This document shows, in pieces, positions 1 to 7,387 of a stretch of 10,399 nucleotides of DNA. Made by a program: the position numbers and the translations under genes. Each line of letters opens with the position of its first letter. The first letter of the stretch is position 1. This DNA is from Bordetella sp. (GTDB taxonomy: Bacteria; Pseudomonadota; Gammaproteobacteria; Burkholderiales; Burkholderiaceae_B), in assembly GCA_027450125.1 (NCBI GenBank), contig DAIDKG010000413.1, positions 1-10,399 of the forward strand, written 5' to 3'. The notes under the pieces are model-generated. The model did no database searches, was not told the origin of the DNA, and saw only the letters and a list, made by a program, of their open reading frames with translations.

Positions 1-537
1 CTGGACGTGACATTGAACGACCGGGTCGTCGATCTCGTGGACGAGGGCTATGATCTGGCGGTCCGGATCAGCGCCTTGCCCGATTCGTCCCTGATCAGCC
101 GCAAACTGGCCCATACTGACATGCTGGTATGCGCATCACCCGGCTACCTTGCCCGCTACGGCGCGCCCAGCCATCCGCGCGAGCTGGGCGCGCACCCCGT
201 GCTGGCCTATACGCATCTTGCAGGCCGCGACGAATGGCGCTTTGTCGGCCCCGAGGGCGAAGTCACGGTGAAGACCCGGGTGCGCGTCCATTCGAACAAC
301 GGCGACACGTGCCGCGCGATCGCGCTACGCGACGGCGGCATCATATTGCAGCCCAGCTTCATGATCGGCAAGGACATCGAGGAAGGCCGGCTGGTCCGGC
401 TTCTGCCGGCGTATCGGTCCACCGAGCTTGGCATCTATGCGGTGTATCCGAGCCGCAAGCAGTTGCCGCTCAAAGTGCGCTGCCTGGTCGATTTTCTTTC
501 CGAGGCGTTTCGCGTGGCGCCGTGGCAGACGGCTTGA
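1..537 (+). CDS. LysR-type transcriptional regulator, C-terminal effector-binding part (5' end outside window)
   Basis: The frame is open from the first base to the TGA at 535-537, giving about 178 residues. No credible start or helix-turn-helix is visible, so the N-terminal DNA-binding domain lies before the window. What remains reads as the periplasmic-binding-protein-like effector domain of LysR regulators, closest in style to the CrgA-like group. Diagnostic stretches are VDLVDEGYDLAVRI near the start, LVCASPGYLARYGAP, a central NNGDTCRAIALRDGGIILQPSF block, and the closing basic-hydrophobic run PLKVRCLVDFLSEAF. Such proteins bind a small-molecule inducer and usually regulate a divergent neighbour, which here would be off the left edge. 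The next gene starts 61 bp downstream on the same strand, but nothing shows they are functionally linked. The family is secure; the effector and targets cannot be told. Confidence 0.9.
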   Translation: MDVTLNDRVVDLVDEGYDLAVRISALPDSSLISRKLAHTDMLVCASPGYLARYGAPSHPRELGAHPVLAYTHLAGRDEWRFVGPEGEVTVKTRVRVHSNNGDTCRAIALRDGGIILQPSFMIGKDIEEGRLVRLLPAYRSTELGIYAVYPSRKQLPLKVRCLVDFLSEAFRVAPWQTA

Positions 538-598
538 GTGTCCGCTATGCTAGCGCCGTGCGCGATTCCCGATTGGCTTAACTTCGTCCTGCATTGAA

Positions 599-1915
599 TT
601 GAACAATTCCTCAACGGTGCTGCGAGCCTTCGCCAACGTGCTCGAACAAGTCGAAGTCGCGGTCTGCGCATTCGACGATCAAGACCGCACAGTGCTTTGG
701 AACAACACATTCCTGTCGTTTTTTCCGGAGCATGCGGGGCATGTCCACGTCGGCGAGCACTACCGGGAAAACCTGAGGCGCTTTTACCGGCTGCGACTGT
801 CCGCTCAAGAAGCGCACATGCTGGAGCACTATGTCGAGGAAGGCATCGCGCGCCATCGCGCGCAGCAGCAAGCCTTCGAATTCGATCACCGCGGCTATCG
901 GGTGCGCGCCGCCTCCTTGGAATGGGGCGGCATGAACCGCATTCGGGTTTGGCGTAAAACGGTGGCGCTCGAGTCGTTGGCGATGCAGGAACCGGCTCGC
1001 GCCGATGCTTGCATCGATGCGGCGGATGTGCTGGAAAATCTGGCTGACGGCGCTTTGGTGATGGACCAGGACGACCGTATCTTGTGGGCGAACCAGCGCT
1101 TCCATAGCCTGTATGGATTGCCGTTCTCGATGGATGTCCGGGGCTGGCGGTTCGACGCCCTGTATCAAGCCGCGTGGCAGGGCACCGAGCCTTCGGAAAG
1201 TCACCTGGCGGGACTGCGTGTGCTGCAGGAGCGCCAACGGTTTTCCGGCGCGCCTTACGAACTTCCCTTGCCTGACCAGCGGTGGGTGCGCGTGCTGGAA
1301 CAAAACAGAACGCGGGAGAGCGGCCAGGGCTACTCCACGCATGTCGACATCACCGCGTTCAAGCGCCAGCAAGAGGCGCTGGAACGCCTGTCGCTGCGCC
1401 TGGAGTTGCTGTCGATCACCGACGCCTTGACGGGGCTGGCCAATCGGCGCCGCCTCGACGAAGCGCTCAAGAACGAATGGCAGCGCGCGCATCGCGACAA
1501 TGCGTGCGTGTCACTCATTCTGATCGACGTCGATAATTTCAAGCAGATAAACGATGCTTATGGGCACCCCTACGGCGATGAGGTCCTGAAAGCATTGGCC
1601 CAGTTGCTTATCCGGCACGCGGGCAGGGCGGGAAGTTTGATCGCCCGTTACGGCGGGGAGGAATTTGCCGTGCTTTTGCCGGAGAGCAGCCTGGACGAAG
1701 CCCATGCGCTTGCCGAGCGCTTGCGTGCACAGGCGCAAGCGCTGTCGCTGAACCTGGGTGGCGAGCCGGTAGCGGTCACGATCAGCTGTGGCGTGAGCTG
1801 CGCTGTTCCGGCGGGGTTGGGCGGCGCCGGAGACTGCCTGGTAGAACAGGCCGACGCAGCCCTCTATCAGGCCAAGCGTGCCGGACGCAACCGGGTGGTC
1901 GGCGCCCGGCTCTGA
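599..1915 (+). CDS. Diguanylate cyclase with two N-terminal PAS domains (PAS-PAS-GGDEF)
   Basis: Predicted to make cyclic di-GMP from two GTP. Residues about 12-110 and 142-262 both look like PAS domains of the PAS_7 type (FDDQDRTVLWNNTFLSFFP and MDQDDRILWANQRFHSLYGLP). A short linker helix follows (FKRQQEALERLSLRLELL), then a GGDEF domain from about residue 275 (DALTGLANRR). The metal-binding segment DVDNFK is at 310-315 and the active-site motif GGEEF at 352-356, so catalysis should be intact. The inhibitory I-site normally reads RxxD just ahead of RYGGEEF; here it is RAGS, so the Asp is missing. No signal peptide or membrane helix is seen, so the protein is probably cytosolic. The start is uncertain: the TTG at 599 gives 438 residues, a GTG at 617 is an alternative, and no ATG fits before residue 80. 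An in-frame stop at 551-553 limits extension. No clear ribosome-binding site precedes either start. The gene converges on ugpC with 4 bp between stops. Confidence 0.88.
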   Translation: MNNSSTVLRAFANVLEQVEVAVCAFDDQDRTVLWNNTFLSFFPEHAGHVHVGEHYRENLRRFYRLRLSAQEAHMLEHYVEEGIARHRAQQQAFEFDHRGYRVRAASLEWGGMNRIRVWRKTVALESLAMQEPARADACIDAADVLENLADGALVMDQDDRILWANQRFHSLYGLPFSMDVRGWRFDALYQAAWQGTEPSESHLAGLRVLQERQRFSGAPYELPLPDQRWVRVLEQNRTRESGQGYSTHVDITAFKRQQEALERLSLRLELLSITDALTGLANRRRLDEALKNEWQRAHRDNACVSLILIDVDNFKQINDAYGHPYGDEVLKALAQLLIRHAGRAGSLIARYGGEEFAVLLPESSLDEAHALAERLRAQAQALSLNLGGEPVAVTISCGVSCAVPAGLGGAGDCLVEQADAALYQAKRAGRNRVVGARL

Positions 1916-1919
1916 ACGC

Positions 1920-3011
1920 TCAGAGATTGGCCACGCGCTTGCCGCTGCCGATCTCGAACCAGTGCATGGGATGCCGTCCGTCCGGGCCGATGTCCAGCCG
2001 CGCGCCTGCCTGCAGCGGCGTCTCCGTCAGCTGCCGGGTCGTGCAGCGCACGATGACCTGGTCGTTGCCGTAGCGGCAGTGCACCAGCTGCTCCGAGCCC
2101 AGGGTTTCGATCATCTCGACCTCGGCGGACATGCCGCGGGAGTTGAGGATCATGTATTCGGGCCGCAGGCCCAGGATCACCTTGCGGCCGCGCACGGCGG
2201 GCGGCACGTCGGTGGGCGCAATGTCCAGCGGCAGTCCGCCCTCGGCGGTCTGCATGGTGCCGTCGCCGGCCACCTGGACCTGCATCAGGTTCATGGGCGG
2301 CGAACCGATGAAGCTGGCCACAAAGACGGAAGCAGGCTTTTCGAACACGTCGACCGGCGTGCCGATCTGCTCGGGAACGCCCTGGTTCATGACGATCATG
2401 CGATGCGCCAGCGTCATGGCCTCGACCTGATCGTGCGTGACGTACAGGCTGGTGGTCTTCAGGCGGCGGTGCAGCTTGAGGATCTCCAGGCGCATGGCCA
2501 CCCGCAGCTTGGCATCCAGGTTGGAAAGCGGCTCGTCGAAGAGAAAGACCTTGGGTTCACGCACGATGGCGCGGCCCATGGCCACGCGCTGGCGCTGGCC
2601 GCCGGACAGAGCGCGAGGGCGGCGGTCGAGCAGCTTGGACAGTTCCAGGATCTCGGCGGCGTCGTCGACGCGACGTTTGATTTCTTCCTTGGGCAGCTTG
2701 CGCAGCTTCAGGCCGTAGGCCATGTTGTCGAACACGCTCATGTGAGGATAGAGCGCATAGTTCTGGAACACCATCGCGATGTCCCGGTCGGCAGGCTCCC
2801 TGTCGTTGACCGTGACGCCGTCGATCTGGATTTCGCCGCTGGTGATGCCTTCCAGGCCGGCGACCATGCGCATCAGCGTGGACTTGCCGCAGCCGGACGG
2901 GCCGACGATGACGATGAATTCGCCGTCGGCGATCTCCATGTCGATGCCGTGGATGACCGCAATGTTGCCGGCGTAGGTCTTCTTGACTTTCTTGAAGCTC
3001 AGGGTGGCCAT
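1920..3011 (-). CDS. ugpC: sn-glycerol-3-phosphate ABC transporter, ATP-binding subunit UgpC
   Basis: Cytoplasmic ATPase that powers uptake of sn-glycerol-3-phosphate and glycerophosphodiesters through UgpA/UgpE. The 363-residue protein has every catalytic element: Walker A GPSGCGKST at 37-45, Q-loop Gln83 (VFQNYALYP), signature LSGGQRQR at 135-142, Walker B VFLFDE at 155-160, D-loop SNLD and H-loop His193 (VTHDQ). The C-terminal part (about 235-363) is the TOBE/regulatory domain of the MalK/UgpC group. In E. coli this domain mediates inhibition by internal phosphate; that is family knowledge, not seen here. E. coli UgpC is about 356 residues. It is the last gene of the operon, 24 bp after ugpE, and its stop nearly abuts the convergent cyclase gene. 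No intrinsic terminator fits in the 4-bp gap. The ribosome-binding site is weak, so translation may be coupled to ugpE. UgpC-like ATPases can serve several sugar transporters, so it may still function even though ugpB is broken. Confidence 0.96.
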   Translation of the reverse strand: MATLSFKKVKKTYAGNIAVIHGIDMEIADGEFIVIVGPSGCGKSTLMRMVAGLEGITSGEIQIDGVTVNDREPADRDIAMVFQNYALYPHMSVFDNMAYGLKLRKLPKEEIKRRVDDAAEILELSKLLDRRPRALSGGQRQRVAMGRAIVREPKVFLFDEPLSNLDAKLRVAMRLEILKLHRRLKTTSLYVTHDQVEAMTLAHRMIVMNQGVPEQIGTPVDVFEKPASVFVASFIGSPPMNLMQVQVAGDGTMQTAEGGLPLDIAPTDVPPAVRGRKVILGLRPEYMILNSRGMSAEVEMIETLGSEQLVHCRYGNDQVIVRCTTRQLTETPLQAGARLDIGPDGRHPMHWFEIGSGKRVANL

Positions 3012-3035
3012 GAGTATGCGTAAGCGCTCAGATGA

Positions 3036-3878
3036 TTATTTTTCAGCGTCGACCAGGCCCTGCACGAACCATTTCTGCATCACGATCACGACCAGCGCGG
3101 GTGGGATCATGGCGAGAATGGCGGTGGCCATGGTGATGTTCCATTGGGTGACGTCGTCGCCGCCGGCGACCATGCGCCGTATGCCCACCACGATGGGGTA
3201 CATGTTTTCCTTGGTGGTGATGAGCAGCGGCCAGAGGTACTGGTTCCAGCCGTAGATGAACTGGATGACGAACAACGCCGCGATGCTGGTCTTGGACAAG
3301 GGCAGCAGCACGTCATAGAAAAACCGCATGGGGCCGGCCCCGTCGATGCGCGCGGCCTCGACCAGTTCGTCGGGAACGGTAAGAAAGAACTGGCGGAACA
3401 GGAAGGTGGCAGTAGCCGAGGCGATCAGCGGCAGCGCCAGGCCGGCATAGCTGTTGAGCAGGTGCAGGTCGGCCACGACCTGGTAGGTAGGCGCGATGCG
3501 CACCTCGACCGGCAGCATCAGGGTGATGAAGATCATCCAGAAACACAGCTTGCGGCCGGGAAAGCGGAAGTACACCACGGCGTAGGCCGAGACGATGGAG
3601 ATGAGGATCTTGCCGATGGCGATGGACAGCGCCATGATCAGGCTCACCCACAGCATGCGGCCCACCGGCGCGGCGCCGGACGAACTGGCGGTGATGGCCG
3701 TGATGTAGTTGTCGACCAGGTGCGAGCCGGGCAGCAGCGACATGGGGGCGTTGGCGACCTCCTGCGCGGTCTGCGTGGAGGCGATGAAGGTCACGTACAG
3801 CGGGAAGGCCACGATGGCCAAGCCGATGATAAGGATGGCGTGGGCCAGGAAATCGAGCCAGGGGCGGCGTTCTACCAT
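3036..3878 (-). CDS. ugpE: sn-glycerol-3-phosphate ABC transporter, permease subunit UgpE
   Basis: One of the two inner-membrane subunits that form the glycerol-3-phosphate channel. At 280 residues it has the length of E. coli UgpE (281). The N-terminus MVERRPWL is followed by a first membrane segment at about 11-34. Later stretches such as [16 protein letters not shown] and [22 protein letters not shown] match my recollection of the family very closely. The EAA loop that docks on the ATPase is EAARIDG at residues 174-180, and about six membrane helices are expected. It lies 38 bp after ugpA and 24 bp before ugpC, so all three are surely one transcript. The reading frame is intact, with no sign of decay despite the upstream nonsense mutation in ugpB. 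The ribosome-binding site ahead of the ATG is not obvious. The paralogous MalG/lactose permease families are the alternative, but the sequence resemblance and operon order favour UgpE. Confidence 0.96.
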   Translation of the reverse strand: MVERRPWLDFLAHAILIIGLAIVAFPLYVTFIASTQTAQEVANAPMSLLPGSHLVDNYITAITASSSGAAPVGRMLWVSLIMALSIAIGKILISIVSAYAVVYFRFPGRKLCFWMIFITLMLPVEVRIAPTYQVVADLHLLNSYAGLALPLIASATATFLFRQFFLTVPDELVEAARIDGAGPMRFFYDVLLPLSKTSIAALFVIQFIYGWNQYLWPLLITTKENMYPIVVGIRRMVAGGDDVTQWNITMATAILAMIPPALVVIVMQKWFVQGLVDAEK

Positions 3879-3916
3879 GGGGCTAATCTAGTTCGTGGGC
3901 TGGAAGCCAGCGGGGG

Positions 3917-4798
3917 TCAGTATTGGACCTTGCGATCGATATAGCGGAACTGCACGATGGTCAGCAGGATGACGATGACCATCAGCACCACCGATTGCGC
4001 CGCCGAAGAGCTCAAGTTCAGCCCGTTGAAGCCGTCGTTATATACCTTGTAGACCAGGATTTCGGTGGAGGTTCCGGGGCCGCCTTGCGTGGTGGTGTCG
4101 ATCACCGCGAAGGTATCGAAAAAGGCATAGATGACGTTGATCACCAGCAGAAAGAAGGTGGTGGGCGATAACAGCGGAAAGACGATGCTCCAGAAGCGGC
4201 GCGCGGGGGAGGCGCCGTCGATGGCGGCGGCTTCGAGCAGCGACTTGGGGATCGACTGCAGGCCTGCCAGGAAGAACAGGAAGTTGTAGGAGATCTGTTT
4301 CCAGACCGCCGCGATCAGCACCAGGATCATCGCGTCCGTGCTGTTCAGGCGCGGGTTCCAGGGAATGCCCAGGTTATCTAGCGCCACGGCCAGCACGCCT
4401 ACCGATGGCGAAAACAGGAAGAGCCAGAGCACACCCACCACGGCCGGCGCCACGGCGTAAGGCCAGATCAGCAGGGTCTTGTAGACGCTTGCGCCGCGGA
4501 TCACGCGGTTGGCCATCACGGCCAGCAGCAGCGCGATCGACAAGCCGACGAAGGCCACCAGCATGGAAAAGACCGCAGTGGTTTCGAACGAGTCGAGATA
4601 GGCCGACTGCGAGAACAGGTCGGTGAAATTTTCCAGGCCGACGAATTGCGACGAAAGCCCGAATGCGTCCTGCAGTTGCGCGGATTGCCAGATGGCCTCG
4701 CCGGCGGGCAGGAAGAAGAAGATGACCGTGATCAGCAGCTGAGGCGCCAGCAGCAGGTAAGGCAGGGTCTTGTGGCCGAAAACGACGCGTTTTTCCAT
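3917..4798 (-). CDS. ugpA: sn-glycerol-3-phosphate ABC transporter, permease subunit UgpA
   Basis: Partner permease of UgpE in the inner membrane. The 293-residue length fits E. coli UgpA (295). The start at 4798 gives [20 protein letters not shown], with the first membrane helix at about residues 12-32. FSSQFVGL-type and YDSF-type family stretches have counterparts here ([16 protein letters not shown]). The EAA loop EAAAIDG sits at 189-195, preceded by the typical [20 protein letters not shown]. The C-terminal stretch [25 protein letters not shown] is also characteristic. It is separated from ugpB by 137 bp containing a strong intrinsic terminator, so it is probably expressed at a lower level than ugpB, by readthrough or from an internal promoter that I could not identify convincingly. 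The Shine-Dalgarno region before the ATG is weak (a GGAACC stretch at a long distance). The frame is intact. Confidence 0.96.
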   Translation of the reverse strand: MEKRVVFGHKTLPYLLLAPQLLITVIFFFLPAGEAIWQSAQLQDAFGLSSQFVGLENFTDLFSQSAYLDSFETTAVFSMLVAFVGLSIALLLAVMANRVIRGASVYKTLLIWPYAVAPAVVGVLWLFLFSPSVGVLAVALDNLGIPWNPRLNSTDAMILVLIAAVWKQISYNFLFFLAGLQSIPKSLLEAAAIDGASPARRFWSIVFPLLSPTTFFLLVINVIYAFFDTFAVIDTTTQGGPGTSTEILVYKVYNDGFNGLNLSSSAAQSVVLMVIVILLTIVQFRYIDRKVQY

Positions 4799-4892
4799 GG
4801 GATGAGGCGGGTTCCAGGGTGGGCCGGCGACCCGATTGCCGCAAGCATAACCGTAAAAACGAGCCGGCTATTCAATCAATAGAATTAAAAAA

Positions 4893-4926
4893 CGGGCGGG
4901 TCTTTCCAGATGGAAAGACCCGCCCG
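4893..4926 (-). terminator. Intrinsic terminator between ugpB and ugpA
   Basis: Two perfectly complementary 15-base arms (4893-4907 CGGGCGGGTCTTTCC and 4912-4926) enclose a 4-base loop. On the minus strand the hairpin is followed at once by six T (4892-4887), so it is a textbook Rho-independent terminator reading in the ugp direction. It begins 9 bp after the ugpB stop codon. No T-run follows on the plus strand, so it is one-directional. It would end most transcripts after ugpB and let only some continue into ugpAEC. That would suit a binding protein needed in excess over the membrane complex. Confidence 0.92.
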
Positions 4927-4935
4927 CGATGGGCT

Positions 4936-6246
4936 TTACTTCACGCTTTGCTGGAATTTCGCCAGCAGCGCGTCGCCGCGCTTGGTCATATCCTGCAGGC
5001 CGGCCTTGGCGGTCATCTTGCCCGACACGATGTTCTCGATGTCGGCATCCTCGATGTCGCGGATCTGCGGCAGGAAGCCCAGGCGGATGCCGCGCGACTG
5101 CGCGGTGGTCGTGACGTTCAGCTGCTGCACGCCCACTTCGGTGCCGGGATTCTTGTCGTAGAAGCCTTCCTTCTTGGTCAGCTCATACGCAGCCTTGGTC
5201 ACGGGCACATAGCCGGTGGCCTGGTGCCATTGGGCGGCGACCTCGGGGCTGGACAGGTACTTGAAGAACTTGGTGATGCCCTTGTAGACCTCGGGCGACT
5301 TGTGGGAGAAGACCCACAGCGAAGCGCCGCCGATGATGGCATTCTACGGCGCGCCCTTCACGTTGGCGTAATAAGGCAGGGTCGAGATGCCGAACTTGAA
5401 TTTGGCGTTCTGCACCAGGCTGGCGCGCAGGCCCGACGAGCCGGTGATCATGGCGCACTTGCCGCTCACGAAGAGCGCGTTGGGATCATCGCCGCGGCCG
5501 CCGTACATGAAGATGCCTTCCTTGGCCCACTTGGCCAGGTTCTGCATGTGACGCAGCACCAGCGGGTTGTCGATGGCCAGGCGCGCGCCCAGGCCGCCGA
5601 AACCGTTGTTTTCGGTGGCATAGGGGATGTTGTGCCAGGCCGAGAACGTCTCGAGCTGGATCCACGAGGGCCAGCTGGTGGTGTAGCCGCACTGCATGCC
5701 TGCGGCCTTCAGCTTGGCGCCATCGGCGGCCAGCTCTTCCCAGGTCTTGGGCGGCTTGTTGGGATCCAGGCCGGCTTTCTGGAAGGCGTCCTTGTTGTAG
5801 TAGAACACCGCAGTCGAGCTGTTGAAGGGCATCGACTCGAGCTGGCCGTTGTTGGTCGAGTAATAGCTCGCCACGGCGCCGATGAAGGTCTTGGGATCGA
5901 TCGGATCGCCGGCCTTCTCGGACATCTGTTGCACCGGCACGACAGCGCCCTTGGCGGCCATCATGGTTGCGGTGCCGACTTCGAACACCTGCAGAATGTC
6001 CGGCGCGTTGCCGGCGCGGAACGCGGCGATGCCTGCATTCATCGTTTCGCTATAGCTGCCTTTGTAGACAGATTTGACATGGTATTCGGGGTTGGCCTTG
6101 TTGAAGGCGTCCACAATCGCGTTCACGCGGTCGCCCAGCGGGCCTTCCATCGCGTTCCAGAACGAGATTTCCGTGACGGCCTGGGCCGAGGTGGCCGTGA
6201 GCGCGCCGGCGATGGCCAGGGCGGTGGCCAGACGTGAGAATCGCAT
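4936..6246 (-). pseudogene. ugpB: ugpB, sn-glycerol-3-phosphate periplasmic binding protein, interrupted by an in-frame amber codon
   Basis: Binds glycerol-3-phosphate and glycerophosphodiesters in the periplasm and delivers them to UgpAEC. The start at 6246 follows a near-perfect ribosome-binding site. Residues 1-23 form a Sec signal peptide ending in SAQA, followed by VTEISFWNAMEG. Characteristic stretches are GIAAFRAGNAPDILQVFEVGTATMMA, FNSSTAVFYYNKDAFQKAGLDPNKPPKTWEEL and NNGFGGLGA. Codon 301 (5346-5344) is TAG, after NVKGAP. Past it the same frame runs on without a stop for 135 codons (NAIIGGASLWVF, later QWHQATGYVPVTKAAYEL) to TAA at 4936-4938. The total of 436 codons equals the usual family length (E. 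coli 438). From memory E. coli UgpB has Gln at this place, so a single C-to-T change (CAG to TAG) explains the break. The 300-residue product lacks the last third of the fold and should not work unless the amber codon is suppressed. An internal ATG at 5208 cannot give a secreted protein. Confidence 0.93.
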
Positions 6247-6254
6247 TGCAACTT

Positions 6255-6261
6255 CCTCCTT
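6255..6261 (-). promoter_or_regulatory. Strong ribosome-binding site of ugpB
   Basis: On the minus strand AAGGAGG lies 8 bases before the ATG at 6246-6244, an almost perfect anti-16S match. It fixes the ugpB start. It contrasts with the weak sites before ugpA, ugpE and ugpC, in line with a binding protein made in excess. Confidence 0.85.
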
Positions 6262-6345
6262 GTTGATGACCGGCGCGGCGCGGGTTGCGACGCGCGCGGC
6301 GAGAGCATGTGCCCAGGCCCGGTCGGGTCCCGATGCAGGCTGGCA

Positions 6346-6379
6346 CTTTATGAAGTGTTTATGACAACGGCGTGACTTT
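6346..6379 (-). promoter_or_regulatory. Candidate Pho box (PhoB-type 11-bp tandem repeats) upstream of ugpB
   Basis: Read on the minus strand from 6367 to 6346, two adjacent 11-base units are TTGTCATAAAC and ACTTCATAAAG. They share TCATAAA as an exact 7-bp direct repeat with a 4-bp spacer. A third, weaker unit, AAGTCACGCCG (6378-6368), lies directly upstream and keeps GTCA in the same 11-bp phase. The enterobacterial Pho box is CTGTCAT repeated every 11 bp with A/T-rich spacers, and ugp is a classic Pho-regulon operon, so phosphate control by PhoB is a natural reading. The array lies about 100 bp before the ugpB start. I see no good -10 hexamer downstream of it; TGCATC (6337-6332) is the best-placed candidate and it is poor. 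Confidence 0.6.
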
Positions 6380-6489
6380 CACACCGGGGCGCTGGACTGT
6401 CAATGGACTTTTATGGTGTCGACCGGCGCCCGGCGGCATTCTGAGGCCTATTGCTGAAAGTTAACTGAAATAAATCCGATCGAAAGACA

Positions 6490-6520
6490 GGGTTTACCGA
6501 GTGGAAACTCGGGTTTACCG
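6490..6520 (+). repeat. Direct repeat flanking a small hairpin upstream of proC
   Basis: GGGTTTACCG occurs at 6490-6499 and again at 6511-6520, 21 bp apart start to start, which is two helical turns. Between and overlapping the copies is an inverted repeat, CCGAGT (6497-6502) and ACTCGG (6507-6512), with a GGAA loop. It ends 33 bp before the proC ATG. This could be an operator for a dimeric regulator or a 5' leader hairpin; no regulator can be named. Just downstream a second small inverted repeat (GCATT AA AATGC, 6535-6546) lies right before the start codon. Confidence 0.45.
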
Positions 6521-6553
6521 GACGAGCGGGGCGAGCATTAAAATGCTGCACCT

Positions 6554-7387
6554 ATGGACAACCTCACTCTCGCATTCATCGGCGGCGGCAATATGGCCGC
6601 CGCCCTGGCTTCCGGCCTGGCAGGCAAGATCTGCGCCGCCGGCGATATCCACGTCATCGACATCAATGAGGCGGGGCACGAAGCCTGGCGCGCCCGCGGC
6701 ATGACCACGGCGACCTCGCCGGACGAGGCGCTGCGCCGATGCAAGGCGTGGGTTTATGCGGTCAAGCCCCAGCACATGCGCGAGGCGGTGTTGCAGAGCA
6801 AGCCCTGGCTGGCGCCGGATACGCTCGTCATCAGCATCGCGGCCGGCATTCGCGCCGACACCTTGGCCGGCTGGCTCGGCCAGCCGGGCCAGCCGTGGCA
6901 GCGGTTGGTGCGTTGCATGCCCAATACGCCCGCGCTGGTGGGCGCGGGCATGACGGGCCTGGCCGCGATGCCGGGCGTGACCGAAGCGGACCGCGCCCTG
7001 GCCGCCCGTCTGCTGCAGTCGGTGGGCGAGGTGGTCTGGGTTGACGGCGACGTCGGCCTGGATGCGGTCACGGCCTTGTCGGGCAGCGGTCCGGCCTACG
7101 TGTTCCTCCTGCTCGAGGCCCTGGCCGCGGCAGGCCAGGCCGTGGGGCTGACCGAGGCGCAGGCGCATCAACTGGCTCAGGCTACAGTGGCCGGCGCCGC
7201 CAAACTGGCGGGACAGTCCACCGACACCCCGGCTATCCTGCGCGAAAAGGTGACATCCAAAGGCGGCACGACCGCGGCAGCCCTGGCGGTATTCGAACAG
7301 GCGGGCTTTACCGATATCGTGCGCAACGCGGTGCAGGCAGCGGCGCGCCGTTCCCGGGAACTGGCCGAAGAATTCGGCCGCCAATAG
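6554..7387 (+). CDS. proC: Pyrroline-5-carboxylate reductase (last step of proline synthesis)
   Basis: Reduces 1-pyrroline-5-carboxylate to L-proline with NAD(P)H in the cytosol. The 277-residue protein has the usual family length. The N-terminal Rossmann fold opens with LAFIGGGNMAAAL, with the dinucleotide-binding GGGNM at residues 10-14. A conserved AVKPQ segment is followed by MPNTPALVGAGMTGL. The family signature ALSGSGPAYVFLLLEAL starts at residue 174, and the C-terminal block EKVTSKGGTTAAALAVFEQAGF ends the catalytic domain. The ATG at 6554 puts the first beta strand immediately after the start, as expected. No clear Shine-Dalgarno precedes it. The gene is divergent from ugpB across 307 bp and appears to be a single-gene unit. 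Downstream I see GC-rich inverted repeats but no T-run, so no clear intrinsic terminator. Confidence 0.96.
   Translation: MDNLTLAFIGGGNMAAALASGLAGKICAAGDIHVIDINEAGHEAWRARGMTTATSPDEALRRCKAWVYAVKPQHMREAVLQSKPWLAPDTLVISIAAGIRADTLAGWLGQPGQPWQRLVRCMPNTPALVGAGMTGLAAMPGVTEADRALAARLLQSVGEVVWVDGDVGLDAVTALSGSGPAYVFLLLEALAAAGQAVGLTEAQAHQLAQATVAGAAKLAGQSTDTPAILREKVTSKGGTTAAALAVFEQAGFTDIVRNAVQAAARRSRELAEEFGRQ

Noticed and set aside
611..1492. 293-codon minus-strand frame opposite the cyclase gene
   Set aside because: It is antisense to PAS and GGDEF domains with clear motifs, and the minus-strand translation has no family resemblance.
1878..3023. Long open frame (381 codons) on the plus strand opposite ugpC
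   Set aside because: It is the shadow of ugpC, rich in His/Asp/Gln/Ala, and starts inside the GGDEF gene. UgpC itself has all ABC motifs.
4936..5208. Separate 90-residue gene starting at the ATG at 5208
   Set aside because: It is the in-frame tail of ugpB after the amber codon. It has no ribosome-binding evidence or signal peptide of its own.
4819..6237. Long open frame (472 codons) on the plus strand opposite ugpB
   Set aside because: It is antisense to the clear ugpB frame. Its composition (many His, Gly, Ala, Asp, Arg) is typical of high-GC shadow frames and it shows no recognisable domain.
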